Assembly (NCBI RefSeq): GCF_001942335.1
Contig: NZ_MKKH01000003.1
Location: 1-64,000 of the forward strand
Source: Cellulosimicrobium sp. CUA-896
GTDB taxonomy: Bacteria; Actinomycetota; Actinomycetes; Actinomycetales; Cellulomonadaceae
Direction of reading: 5' to 3'
DNA length: 64,000 nucleotides
The translations under genes and the position numbers were made by a program. Below, piece after piece: positions 1 to 11,000 of this stretch. The notes under the pieces are model-generated. The model made no database searches. It saw only the letters and a program-made list of their open reading frames with translations, and was not told the origin of the DNA. Within the stretch, counting starts at the first letter, position 1. Each line of letters opens with the position of its first letter.

Positions 1-1
1 G

Positions 2-524
2 CTCGTCGCCGAGGGCGGCGCCGGGCGCCTCGTCGCCGTCGTGACGACGCACCGCCACCGCGACCACGTCGGCGCCTGGCCGCCGTCGTCGCGGCGACGG
101 GGGCGGCCGTCGCCGCCGGTGCCGACGACGCCGACGCGGTCGAGGCCGTGACAGGAGTCACGGTCGACCGCCGGCTGCGCCACGGCGACCGGGTCGCGTC
201 GGGCGCGCGGCCCTCGACGTGCTCGCGCTGCGCGGGCACACCCCCGGCTCGGTGGCGCTCGCCCACCGCGAGCCCGAGCGCGTCGCGCAGCCGCAGGCAC
301 GCCCCGGCCGGGCCCACCTCTTCACGGGCGACTCGCTCTTCCCGGGCGGCGTGGGGAACACTGACCGCGACCCGGAGCGCTTCGCCCGGCTGCTCGACGA
401 CGTCACCGAGCGCGTCTTCGCGCGCTTCGACGACGACACCTGGGTGTACCCCGGCCACGGGGCCGACACGACGCTCGGTGCGGAACGGCCCCACCTCGAC
501 GCGTGGCGCTCGCGCGGCTGGTGA
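2..524 (+). CDS. MBL-fold metallo-hydrolase, 5'-truncated, two frameshifts
   Basis: Metallo-beta-lactamase-fold hydrolase of the glyoxalase II-like superfamily. The gene begins before the window. The visible parts are the zinc-binding THRHRDH motif near base 45, a HTPGS motif, FTGDSLF, and a C-terminal PGHG, in the order expected for the fold. To read it, the frame must change near base 76 and near base 210. At both places one base appears to be missing from a run (CCC read as CC, GGG read as GG), so sequencing error is more likely than decay. The substrate cannot be told from the sequence. Family assignment is firm and the specific activity unknown. Confidence 0.8.
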
Positions 525-532
525 CCGGCCCT

Positions 533-578
533 CGTCGGGCTGCTCGCCGGGCTGCGCGTCGGGCTGCTCGCCGGGCTG
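533..578. repeat. 22-bp direct repeat, two copies
   Basis: A 22-bp unit beginning CGTCGGGCTGCTC occurs exactly at 533-554 and again at 557-578, followed by a degenerate partial copy. It lies just after the stop of the hydrolase gene and before the YciI-like gene. No function is evident; slippage in GC-rich spacer DNA is the simplest reading. Confidence 0.6.
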
Positions 579-638
579 CTCGCGCGCTGTTCGTGCGGGC
601 TGCCCGCACGGACCACCCCAGGCTGCTTGGATGGGGAC

Positions 639-938
639 ATGCCGATCCACGCCGTGACGTACGTCTATCCCGACCGGCCCGCCGACCTCGACGCGGTGCG
701 GCCCGAGCACCGGGCGTTCCTGCGGGACCTGCACGAGAAGGGCACGCTGCTCGCGTCCGGGCCGCTGCCCGCGACGGACGACGCACCGGCGGGGGCGCTG
801 ATCGTCCTCGACGCCGACTCCCCCGCCGCCGTCGAGGCGGTGCTCGACGCCGATCCGTTCGCGCGCGCGGGCCTCGTGGCCGAGCGGACGATCCGGCCCT
901 GGTCGCCGGTGATCGGCGACTGGGCCGACCGCGCCTGA
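639..938 (+). CDS. YciI-like protein
   Basis: Small (99 aa) alpha/beta-barrel protein of the YCII family. The region EHRAFLRDLHEKGTLLASGP is typical of this fold, with the conserved His at its start. Family members occur alone or fused to sigma factors and oxidoreductases; most have no known reaction. I start at the ATG at 639 (MPIHAV); an in-frame TTG lies four codons upstream. The gene follows the MBL hydrolase on the same strand, but the 110-bp repeat-bearing gap argues against tight coupling. It faces the terC genes convergently, only 9 bp away. Confidence 0.8.
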   Translation: MPIHAVTYVYPDRPADLDAVRPEHRAFLRDLHEKGTLLASGPLPATDDAPAGALIVLDADSPAAVEAVLDADPFARAGLVAERTIRPWSPVIGDWADRA

Positions 939-947
939 CCGCCCGGC

Positions 948-1970
948 TCAGTCCTCCTCGCGCGCTCCCACCGGGGCGACGTCCGTGGCCTGCGCGGCGC
1001 GCAGCGCGCGGGTCCGCAGGAGGCTCGCCACCGTCGTCACGGCCAGCGCACCGACGATGACGACGAGCGACAGCCAGATCGGGACGGTCGGGACGGCGTC
1101 GACGGGCTCGCCGCCGTTGATGAACGGCACCGTGTTCTCGTGCAGCGCCTCGAGCACCAGCTTCACGCCGATGAACCCGAGGATGACCGCGAGCCCGATC
1201 GGCAGGTACACGAGCCGCTCGAGCAGCCCGCCGAGCAGGAAGTAGAGCTGGCGCAGGCCCATGAGCGCGAAGACGTTCGTCGTGAACACGATGAACGGGT
1301 CCTGCGTGAGGCCGAAGATCGCCGGGATGGAGTCGAAGGCGAACAGCAGGTCGGTGCTGCCGATCGCGAGGAACACCACGACGAGCGGCGTGAAGACGCG
1401 GCGCCCGTCCTCGACCGTGCGCAGCCGGCCGCCGTCGTAGCGGGACCCGATCGGGAGCACGCGACGGACGAGGCGCACGGCGCGGTTCTCGCGGTACTCC
1501 TCTGCCTCGTCCTCGCCCACCACGAGCTTGATCGCGGTGTACACGAGGAACGCGCCGAAGAGGTAGAAGACCCAGACGAACTGCTCGAGCACCGCGGCGC
1601 CGGCCAGGATGAACGCCCCCCGCAGCACGAGCGCCACGATGATGCCCACCATGAGCACGCGCTGCTGCTGCTCCCGCGGCACGGCGAACCGCGCCATGAT
1701 GAGGACGAACACGAACAGGTTGTCCACCGAGAGGCTGTACTCCGTCAGCCAGCCCGCGTAGAACTCGCCCGCGGGCGCACCGCCGCCGACCGCCGCGACG
1801 ATCGCGCCGAAGACGAGCGCGAGCGCGACGTAGAAGCCGACCCACAGCGCGCTCTCGCGCATCGAGGGCACGTGGGGCCGCCGCCCGACGACGAACAGGT
1901 CGACGAGCAGCAGGACCGCCAGCGCGGTGAGGGACGCCCACTCGAACCAGAGGGGCAGCTCGTGGATCAC
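948..1970 (-). CDS. TerC-family integral membrane protein (second of pair)
   Basis: A 340-aa polytopic membrane protein of the TerC/Alx family. The diagnostic SLSVDNLFVFVLIM segment (an acidic pair within a membrane helix) sits near residue 75, and a second charged helix has FAFDSIPAIFGLTQ. Family members are linked to Mn2+ export and to metalation of exported enzymes, so a manganese role is the best guess; tellurite resistance is the historical name. The start is GTG and overlaps the stop of the upstream terC gene by four bases (GTGA), so the two are co-translated. It is clearly homologous to its neighbour, which suggests tandem duplication. The C-terminus is short, charged and cytoplasmic. 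Confidence 0.88.
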   Translation of the reverse strand: MIHELPLWFEWASLTALAVLLLVDLFVVGRRPHVPSMRESALWVGFYVALALVFGAIVAAVGGGAPAGEFYAGWLTEYSLSVDNLFVFVLIMARFAVPREQQQRVLMVGIIVALVLRGAFILAGAAVLEQFVWVFYLFGAFLVYTAIKLVVGEDEAEEYRENRAVRLVRRVLPIGSRYDGGRLRTVEDGRRVFTPLVVVFLAIGSTDLLFAFDSIPAIFGLTQDPFIVFTTNVFALMGLRQLYFLLGGLLERLVYLPIGLAVILGFIGVKLVLEALHENTVPFINGGEPVDAVPTVPIWLSLVVIVGALAVTTVASLLRTRALRAAQATDVAPVGAREED

Positions 1971-2992
1971 TGGCCCTGCTCGGGGCGTGCGGGCTCACGC
2001 TCGGCCTCGGTCGCCACGAGCGCGCGCCGACGCCGGTCCGCGAGGAGGCTCGCGACCGTCGTGATCGTGAGGACCACGACGATGAAGCCCAGCGAGACCG
2101 GCGTCGAGATCTCCGGGATCGCCGTGACGTGCTCGCCGCCGTTGATGAAGGGCACCTCGTTGGTGTGCAGCGCGTGGATGACGAGCTTGACGCCGATGAA
2201 CCCGAGGATCGCGGCGAGGCCGTAGTTGAGGTAGACGAGCCGGTCCAGCAGGCCGTCGATGAGGAAGTACAGCTGACGCAGACCGAGCAGCGAGAACGCG
2301 TTCGCGGTGAAGACGAGGTACGTCTCCTGCGTGAGGCCGAAGATCGCCGGGATCGAGTCGACGGCGAACAGGAGGTCCGCGCTGCCGATCGCGACCATGA
2401 CGATGAGCATCGGGGTGATGAAGCGGCGGCCGTCGATCTTCGTCGTGAGCCTGTCCTCGACGTACGTCTCCGTCGTCGGGAACAGGCGGCGCGTCAGGCG
2501 CAGGACCCCGTTCTCGTGGAACTCCTCGTCGTGCGAGGTGCCCGCGCGCGCCTGCGAGATCGCGGTCCAGATGAGGAACGCGCCGAAGATGTAGAACACC
2601 CAGGCCCAGTTCTCGATGATCGCCGCGCCGAGGAAGATGAAGATCGTCCGCAGGACCAGCGCCACGGTGATGCCGATGAGCAGCACCTTCTGCTGGTAGT
2701 CCCGCGGCACGCGGAAGCTCGTCATGATGAGGACGAACACGAAGAGGTTGTCGACCGACAGGCTCTTCTCGGTGATGTAGCCGGCGAAGTACTCGCCGCC
2801 GTACGTGCCGCCCCACACCGCCCACACGACCCCGCCGAAGATCACGGCGATCGCGACGTAGGCGATGGACCAGCGCGTCGCCTCGCGCAGGCTCGGGGCG
2901 TGCGGCGTGCGCACGTGGCCGACGTAGTCGACGGCGAGCATCGCGAGGATGACGCCGACGGTGACGATCCAGACCCAGACGGGGACGTCCAT
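1967..2992 (-). CDS. TerC-family integral membrane protein (first of pair)
   Basis: A 341-aa TerC-family membrane protein with the signature KSLSVDNLFVFVLIM and FAVDSIPAIFGLTQ segments. I chose the ATG at 2992 (MDVPVWVW): it opens directly into the first membrane helix and has GGAGG seven bases upstream. The longer in-frame extension to 3103 would run back through the riboswitch. It is the first gene after the yybP-ykoY element and overlaps the second terC by four bases. Known family biology is Mn2+ efflux or metal loading of secreted proteins. The riboswitch makes manganese-responsive expression of both genes likely, but transport specificity is inferred, not shown. Confidence 0.88.
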   Translation of the reverse strand: MDVPVWVWIVTVGVILAMLAVDYVGHVRTPHAPSLREATRWSIAYVAIAVIFGGVVWAVWGGTYGGEYFAGYITEKSLSVDNLFVFVLIMTSFRVPRDYQQKVLLIGITVALVLRTIFIFLGAAIIENWAWVFYIFGAFLIWTAISQARAGTSHDEEFHENGVLRLTRRLFPTTETYVEDRLTTKIDGRRFITPMLIVMVAIGSADLLFAVDSIPAIFGLTQETYLVFTANAFSLLGLRQLYFLIDGLLDRLVYLNYGLAAILGFIGVKLVIHALHTNEVPFINGGEHVTAIPEISTPVSLGFIVVVLTITTVASLLADRRRRALVATEAEREPARPEQGQ

Positions 2993-3021
2993 GCAGAAAC
3001 CTCCGGTACGCAGGTGTGCTC

Positions 3022-3166
3022 CAGTACCGAAGGTCTCTTCCGCCACGCACCGCCACGCGCACCCGCACGGGACGCGGGCTGGTGGTTGCGGGACCGGTGA
3101 CACCGGACCGACGTCTGCGCCGGCCGTGATGACGACGTCACCGCGGAGGAATACTCCCCTTCAACG
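3022..3166 (-). promoter_or_regulatory. yybP-ykoY (Mn2+) riboswitch
   Basis: Reading the minus strand, the leader starts with AAGGGGAGTA (3161-3152), continues with a GGTGACGTCGTCATCAC arm and GGTCCGG, and closes with GAGACCTTC (3037-3029). Those flanking boxes and their order are the hallmarks of the yybP-ykoY class, which senses manganese and commonly controls terC/alx genes. The element ends about 30 bases before the start codon of the first terC, and GGAGG lies between. Control could be by sequestering that GGAGG or by termination; I cannot see which. Confidence 0.85.
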
Positions 3167-3228
3167 AGGTGCCAGCATAGGCCATGCCGCGCTCGCACGC
3201 GGCCTGCGCCTCGCCCCGGGGACGGCGC

Positions 3229-5336
<2,108 letters not shown>

Positions 5337-5423
5337 GGGACCACGGTACGGCCCCGCACCGACACGCGCCGCGGACGACGGTGCGCCACCTCCGGCGCCC
5401 TGCACACCCCGGTCCCCGCCTCC

Positions 5424-5437
5424 TGGACGCCCGTCCA
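5424..5437. promoter_or_regulatory. Palindrome TGGAC-N4-GTCCA
   Basis: A perfect 5-4-5 inverted repeat followed by AAGA lies in the gap between uvrB and the surface-protein gene. An almost identical copy is at 18778-18791, also in a gap upstream of a minus-strand gene. The spacing suits a dimeric DNA-binding protein. The half-site is not the actinobacterial LexA half-site (CGAAC). Function unknown. Confidence 0.35.
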
Positions 5438-5572
5438 AGATCACCCGCCCTCCCGCTGTACGAACGCCCCGGCCGTCGCCTAGCGTCGTCCTGCGGCGCC
5501 ACGCGCCGTGGCCGGGGGGGCGGTCGACGCAGGCGGTGGACGCCCACCGTCCCGGCCGCTCTGGAGACCGTC

Positions 5573-7048
5573 ATGCCCCGCGCACGCCACCGCGCGCACC
5601 CCCTCGCCGCCCTCGTCCTCGCCCCCGGCCTCGCCGCTGCCGTGCTCGCGGCGCCGGCGGTCGCGGTGACACCGCCCTCCGAGGCGACGACGCGCTGCGA
5701 CGCCGACGGCACGCTCGCGGGGTTGTCGAGCGACGGACCGGTCGCGACCGACGACGGCGTGGCGGTGCTCGTGGGCGGCTCGTACACCGCCCTGCCCGGC
5801 GCCACGGAGACCGAGGGCGTCCTCGCCGTCGTGGGCAACGTCCGCGTCGCGACGGGCGGCCGGTTCAACGTGGGGCGCGCGGGCGGCGGGTCGCAGATCG
5901 TCCCGCCGGCGGGCACGGCGATGCTCGTGGCCGGCGGGCGGATCGACGCGACCGGTTCGGTCGTCGACGTCGGCCACGGCCTCGTCGGCGCCGACGGGTC
6001 CGGCGGCGACGTGGTGGCGGGCGGCCACGCCCTCCCCGCCGACGCGTTCGAGACGAACGGCGGCGTGGTGATGGCGCACGGCGGGCAGGACGTCGCCGCC
6101 TCGCTGCAGGGCCTGCGCGACAGGCTCACCACCCTCTCCGCCGGGCTCGCCGCCCAGCCCGCGACGGGGACCGCGGTGCTCACGGGCGACCAGCTCACGC
6201 TCACCGCGGGCGAGCCGGCCGACGTGCACGTGTTCGACGTCCGGGCCGAGGACCTCGCGGTCGCCCGCTCGCTCCTGTACGTCGGGACGGGGACCTCTCC
6301 GGTCGTCGTCGACGTCGCGGGCGCCGACGTGGACTACGGCGTCCTCCACACGGCGGTCGGCACGCTCGCCGCGCGCGTCGACGAACCGGGCGGCACGACC
6401 ATCGGCCCCGCCGCCGCGCGGACGCTGTGGAACCTCGCGGACGCCACGACCGTCGACCTGGGCGACGGCACCACCACGAGCCAGCTCGTCGGCAGCGTGC
6501 TCGTCCCGCGCGAGGGCTCGGTCGTCCGGCAGCGCACGCACACCAACGGCCGCCTGTGGGTCGGGGGCGACCTCGTCGTCGGCGGCGCGCCCGGTCTGGA
6601 GCACCACAGCTACCCGTGGGCGGGTGCCGAGGACCTCGACTGCACGCCCGGCACCGCGCCGTCGACCCCGCCGGTCCCCGCAGACCCGGACGGCGGCCAG
6701 GACGACGTCGACCCCGAGGCGCCGTCGGACCCGCCCGCGACCGAGGAGCCGCCGGGCGCGGCCGAGACGCCCGACGGTCCGGACGACGTCACGCACCCGG
6801 TCGGCACCACGGAGCCCGTTGCCGGCGGTGCACCGGCGGGCACGACCGGGCCCGGGCCGCGAGCGGCGGCGGTCCGCGTCACGACGGCGAGCGCCGTCGG
6901 ACAGCAGGAGCCCTCCACGCCGTCGGCGGGCCGTGAGCTCGTCGCGACCGGCGCCTCGACGCTGGTCCCGGCGTCCGCGTCGGCCGCCCTGCTCGCCGCC
7001 GGCGCCGTGCTGCTCGCAGCGAGCAGGCGCCGTCGCGCGACGCGCTGA
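5573..7048 (+). CDS. Choice-of-anchor A surface protein, sortase-anchored
   Basis: A 491-aa exported protein. Residues 1-32 form a signal peptide, with likely cleavage after APAVA. Residues 40-350 match the choice-of-anchor A domain seen in bacterial surface proteins: repeated short beta-like turns such as [15 protein letters not shown] and [17 protein letters not shown] Pro/Asp/Thr-rich wall-spanning linker follows, then a C-terminal sorting signal: LVATG, a hydrophobic helix and a basic RRRR tail. The motif fits the LxxTG patterns used by class E sortases of high-GC actinobacteria. The start at 5573 has GGAG eight bases upstream. No sortase gene lies nearby. Role is probably adhesion or wall decoration; no ligand can be named. 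Confidence 0.8.
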   Translation: MPRARHRAHPLAALVLAPGLAAAVLAAPAVAVTPPSEATTRCDADGTLAGLSSDGPVATDDGVAVLVGGSYTALPGATETEGVLAVVGNVRVATGGRFNVGRAGGGSQIVPPAGTAMLVAGGRIDATGSVVDVGHGLVGADGSGGDVVAGGHALPADAFETNGGVVMAHGGQDVAASLQGLRDRLTTLSAGLAAQPATGTAVLTGDQLTLTAGEPADVHVFDVRAEDLAVARSLLYVGTGTSPVVVDVAGADVDYGVLHTAVGTLAARVDEPGGTTIGPAAARTLWNLADATTVDLGDGTTTSQLVGSVLVPREGSVVRQRTHTNGRLWVGGDLVVGGAPGLEHHSYPWAGAEDLDCTPGTAPSTPPVPADPDGGQDDVDPEAPSDPPATEEPPGAAETPDGPDDVTHPVGTTEPVAGGAPAGTTGPGPRAAAVRVTTASAVGQQEPSTPSAGRELVATGASTLVPASASAALLAAGAVLLAASRRRRATR

Positions 7049-7054
7049 GCCGCC

Positions 7055-7672
7055 TCAGGCCTCGGCGCCGGCCGCGAGCGCCGGCTCGCGCCGGCCCGCG
7101 AGCGCCGCACGCACGACCGCGGCGACGGCGCGCACCTGCTGGTCCACCGGGACGACGTCCGCCCCGGGCACGTGGACGAACCCGGCGCGCAGCCCCGGCA
7201 CGCGGGCCGCGTGGTGCATGAGGCGGTAGAACGTCGCGTTGCACACGTAGGTCCCGGCGGTGTTCGACACCTCGGCGGGGATGCCCTCGGCGCGCAGCGC
7301 GGCGAGCGAGCCCTTGAGGGGTAGCCCGGACCAGTAGGCCGCGGGGCCGCCGGCGACCACGGGCTCGTCGACGGGCGCGGAACCGGTGTTGTCCGGGATC
7401 CGCGCGTCGACGACGTCGATCGCCACCCGCTCGAGCCGGACGGCGCGCGAGCCCCCGGCGAGCCCGAGCGCGACGACGACCGCCGGCTCGTGGGCGCGGA
7501 CGACGGCCTCGAGCGCCGGCCAGGCGCCGTCGAACGTGACGGGAAGCCGGACGGCCACGACGTCGTCGCCGACGAGCTCGCGACCGCGGACCGCCAGCGC
7601 CTGCGCGGTGTCCCAGGACGGGTTGGTCGCGTCGCCGCCGAACGGCTCGAACCCGCTCACGACGACGGTCAT
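7055..7672 (-). CDS. pcp: Pyroglutamyl-peptidase I
   Basis: Cytoplasmic cysteine peptidase (family C15) that removes N-terminal pyroglutamate from peptides. Length is 205 aa, slightly short of the usual 210-215. The catalytic triad is visible at its normal positions: Glu81 in RLERVAID, Cys144 in [12 protein letters not shown], and His167 in GFVHVPG. The N-terminal SGFEPFGG motif that lines the substrate pocket is intact. The ATG overlaps the coaE stop by four bases, so it is co-transcribed with coaE. The 3' end meets the surface-protein gene only six bases away, convergently. Confidence 0.93.
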   Translation of the reverse strand: MTVVVSGFEPFGGDATNPSWDTAQALAVRGRELVGDDVVAVRLPVTFDGAWPALEAVVRAHEPAVVVALGLAGGSRAVRLERVAIDVVDARIPDNTGSAPVDEPVVAGGPAAYWSGLPLKGSLAALRAEGIPAEVSNTAGTYVCNATFYRLMHHAARVPGLRAGFVHVPGADVVPVDQQVRAVAAVVRAALAGRREPALAAGAEA

Positions 7673-8291
7673 GCCTCGTCCTCGCTCTCCTCGTCGAGCT
7701 CCCGGCAGACCTTGTCCCACAGGGCGTCGACCTGGTCGCGCAGCGCGTCGGCGCTGCCGGTGCCGTCGAGCGTGACGTCGGCGGCGGCCAGCCGCGCGTC
7801 GTCGTCCGCCTGGGCGGCGACGCGGGCCGCGGCCTCGTCGGGGGTGAGCCCCCGCTCGGCGAGCCGGCGGGTGCGCAGCTCGGCGGGCGCGTGCACGACG
7901 ACCACGAGGTGGAAGCGCGCGGGGTCGCCGGTCTCGACGAGCAGGGGGATGTCGTGCACGACGACGGCGCGCGGGTCGGCCGCGGCGGCCGCGGCCTCGC
8001 GCTCGGCGGCGAGACGGCGCACCTCCGGGTGCACGACGCGTTCAGCCGCTCGCGCGCGGCGTCGTCCGCGAAGACGACCGCGGCGAGCGCCTGCCGGTCG
8101 AGGCTGCCGTCGGGCGCGAGGACCGCCGCGCCGAACGCCGCGACGACCTCGTCGAGCCCCACGGAGCCGGGGGCGACCGCCTCGCGCGCGAGCACGTCGT
8201 AGTCGATCGTGACGGCCCCTCGCTCGCCGAGCCGTGCGAGGGCGACGGACTTGCCTGCCGCGATGCCTCCGGTCAGACCGATGCGGAACAT
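7669..8291 (-). CDS. coaE: Dephospho-CoA kinase, one frameshift
   Basis: Last enzyme of coenzyme A synthesis: phosphorylates the 3'-hydroxyl of the dephospho-CoA ribose with ATP. The N-terminus [15 protein letters not shown] holds the P-loop, followed by the family [10 protein letters not shown] motif with the acidic catalytic residue. The central VHDIPLLVE motif is also typical. Repaired length is 207 aa, matching the short form that lacks the extra C-terminal domain found in mycobacteria. One base is missing near 8040, between ERLNA and the VHPEVRR segment. In many actinobacteria coaE lies beside uvrB, as here. Confidence 0.92.
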
Positions 8292-8340
8292 GGGCCCCAT
8301 CCTGCCAGGGCCGGGCCGTGCACGACCGGTGGGGAGGCGG

Positions 8341-8808
8341 TCAGGCCGACGGCCCGCCGGCGACGGCACGCAGGAGCCGCAGCAGCGCGCGGCGGTCGGC
8401 GTCGCCGAGCCGGGCGAGCAGCGACCCCGCGCTCGACGAGCGCACCGCGCCGACCTGGTCGACGGTCTCGCGACCGCGCGGGGTCAGCTCGACGAGGGTC
8501 GCGCGCCGGTCGTCGGGGTCCGGGATGCGCCGCACGAGGCCGGCCCGCTCGGCGTCGTCGACCTTCGACGTCACCGACCGCGGGGCGACGTCGAGCGCCG
8601 TCGCGACGGCGCCGAGCCGGCACGGCGCCTCGCAGCGCGCGAGGAAGCGCAGCATGCGGAACTGGCCGGGCGTCGTGCCGACGGGTCCGAGGTGCTCGTG
8701 GGCCTCGCGCCGCACCGCGTGCAGGGCGGTGTGCAGGAGCGCGAGGAACTCCCCCGCCTCGTCATCCGAGGGTGCGGGCAGCGGCTCGCGCGGGCGCTGT
8801 TCGGTCAC
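8341..8808 (-). CDS. MarR-family transcriptional regulator
   Basis: A 155-aa winged-helix regulator of the MarR family. The recognition region [20 protein letters not shown] and the wing [17 protein letters not shown] with its conserved DxR are clear. It is divergent from an ABC exporter gene, and the gap holds a perfect palindrome at 8855-8869. This is the standard arrangement for a repressor that controls both itself and an efflux pump. A single Cys near the recognition helix (EAPCRLG) could sense oxidants, but that is speculation. The inducer is unknown. Confidence 0.9.
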   Translation of the reverse strand: MTEQRPREPLPAPSDDEAGEFLALLHTALHAVRREAHEHLGPVGTTPGQFRMLRFLARCEAPCRLGAVATALDVAPRSVTSKVDDAERAGLVRRIPDPDDRRATLVELTPRGRETVDQVGAVRSSSAGSLLARLGDADRRALLRLLRAVAGGPSA

Positions 8809-8854
8809 GGGGCGTAGCGTACTCGCGCGCCGCGGCGTTGTTCCCCGGCTATTA

Positions 8855-8869
8855 GTGAGTTAGACTCAC
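8855..8869. promoter_or_regulatory. Probable MarR operator
   Basis: GTGAGT-TAG-ACTCAC is a perfect 6-3-6 inverted repeat, flanked by TTA on the left. It lies midway between the divergent marR (start 8808) and exporter (start 8974). Size and symmetry suit a MarR dimer. Binding would probably block both promoters. Confidence 0.65.
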
Positions 8870-8973
8870 GATCGCTTTCCGCTCGAGCGGCACCCGCCCC
8901 CGAGGTGCCCGCGCCCGCCGGCCGCCCCTGGCCCCCGCGGACGACGCGCGCTCCCCACCCCCCGGGAGGCACC

Positions 8974-10885
8974 ATGACGTTCCCCTCGTCCTTCCCCGGC
9001 CACGGACCCGCCGGCGGTCGCGGCATGCGCTCGTTCCGGCAGGACTCCGCCGTCGCGCACCGGCGCCTGCGGCGCGGCACCGTCCACCGCGTGCTCGCCT
9101 TCGCGCGCCGTACCGACGCCGGCTCGCCGTGTTCCTCGTGCTCATCAGCATCGACGCCGCGGCCGGCGCGGTGACGCCCCTGCTCTTCCAGCGCATCATC
9201 GACGACGGCATCGCGGACGGGCGCACGGACGTCGTGGTCTCGCTCTCGCTCGCGGCCGCGGGGCTCGCCGTCCTGTCGGGCGGGCTCGGCGTCGCGCAGC
9301 GGTGGTTCTCCTCGCACATCGGCGAGGGACTCATCGTCGACCTGCGCACCGCGGTGTTCGACCACGTCCAGCGCATGCCGCTCGCCTTCTTCAGCCGCAC
9401 GCGCACCGGTGCGCTCGTCCAGCGGCTCAACGGGGACGTGCTCGGCGCGCAGCAGGCGTTCACGTCGACGCTGTCCAACGTCTTCTCGAACCTGCTCACG
9501 GTCGTGTTCGTCCTCGCCGCGATGCTCTCCATGTCGTGGCAGCTGACGCTGCTCGCCCTCACCCTCCTGCCCGCGTTCGTCCTGCCCGCCCGCTGGGTCG
9601 GCAAGCGTCTCGCGGCGATCACGCGCGAGAGCTACGAGCTCAACGCGGAGGCGGCGCAGACGATGAACGAACGGTTCAACGTCGCGGGCGCCCACCTCGT
9701 CAAGGTGTTCGGGGACACCGGCCGCGAGTCGGCACGATTCGCCGCGCAGGCCCACCGGGTACGGGACATCGGCGTCAAGCAGGCGATGTACGGGACCGTG
9801 TTCCGGGTCGGGCTCACCGTCGTCGCGTCGGTCGCCGTGGCGATCGTCTACGGCATCGGCGGCGTCATGGCGATCGCCGGGTCCCTCACGGTGGCACCGT
9901 CGTCGCGCTCACCGCGTACCTGGGCCGCCTCTACGGCCCGCTCACCGCGATGTCGAACGTCCAGGTCGACGTCATGACCGCGCTCGTCAGCCTCGAGCGC
10001 GTGCTCGAGGTCCTCGACCTGCAGCCCACCGTCACCGACGCGCCGGGCGCCGCCGACCTCGCCGACGACGTCGCCCGCACCGGGGCGAGCCTCGAGCTCG
10101 ACCGCGTCACGTTTCGCTACCCGTCGGCCGCCGAGGTCTCGCTCGCGTCGCTCGAGTCCGTCGCGGTCGAGGGGGCCGACCCGACGACGGACACGCTCAC
10201 GGACGTCTCGTTCTCCGTCCCCCCGGGCGCCATGGTCGCCCTGGTCGGCGCGTCGGGGGCCGGCAAGACGACCGTGTCCCAGCTCGTCACCCGCATGTAC
10301 GACCCCACGGGCGGCGCCGTGCGCATCGCCGGGCGCGACGTGCGCGAGGTCACGCAGGCGAGCCTGCACGAGACCGTCGGCGTCGTCACGCAGGAGGCGC
10401 ACCTGTTCCACGACACCGTCGCGGAGAACCTGCGGTACGCCAAGCACGACGCGACGGACGCCGAGATCGAGGAGGCGCTGCGCCGTGCCCACGTGTGGGA
10501 CGTCGTCTCCGCGCTGCCCGCCGGGGTGCGCACGGTCGTCGGCGACCGCGGCTACCGGCTCTCCGGGGGCGAGCGCCAGCGCCTCGCCATCGCGCGCGTC
10601 TTCCTCAAGGCGCCGGACCTCGTCGTGCTCGACGAGGCGACCGCCCACCTCGACTCGGGCTCCGAGGCCGCCGTGCAGGCCGCGCTCGCGGAGGCCCTGC
10701 GCGGACGCACCTCGCTCGTCATCGCGCACCGGCTGTCGACGGTGCGCGCGGCGGACCTCATCGTCGTGCTCGACGCCGGACGCGTCGTCGAGACCGGCAC
10801 GCACGCCGACCTGCTGGCCCGCGACGGCCGCTACGCCGCGCTCTACCGCACCCAGTTCGCGGACACGCCGGCCGCCGTCGCCTGA
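8974..10885 (+). CDS. ABC exporter (fused TMD-NBD), two frameshifts
   Basis: Half-size ABC exporter of the multidrug/lipid type, about 637 aa when repaired. The N-terminal half has six hydrophobic helices with the coupling-helix region FFSRTRTGALVQRLNGDV. The C-terminal nucleotide-binding domain is complete and canonical: Walker A GASGAGKTT, signature LSGGERQR, Walker B LVVLDEAT, H-loop IAHRLST. It is probably a homodimer. The start ATG has GGGAGG five bases before it. Frames break near 9120 (CCC read as CC) and near 9896 (GGG read as GG). It is divergent from the MarR gene and likely under its control. Substrate unknown. Confidence 0.9.
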
Positions 10886-10926
10886 GCCGGACCGCGGCGG
10901 TCCCCCGGCACGTCCTCCGGCACGGC

Positions 10927-10962
10927 GAAGGCCCGCCACCCCGGACGGGGTGACGGGCCTTC
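10927..10962. terminator. Bidirectional hairpin terminator
   Basis: GAAGGCCCG and CGGGCCTTC arms, extended by CACCCCG/CGGGGTG with one mismatch, form a stem of about 16 bp around a three-base loop. It lies in the convergent gap between the ABC exporter and rpsA, where a shared terminator is expected. There is no long T-run, as is common at this GC content. Confidence 0.8.
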
Positions 10963-11000
10963 GTGGCGTCCGGTCGTGACCGCGCACGGTCACGGACGGA

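Noticed and set aside
5337..5572. LexA/SOS box upstream of uvrB
   Set aside because: The only palindrome there is TGGAC-N4-GTCCA, which lacks the CGAAC/GTTCG half-sites of actinobacterial LexA.
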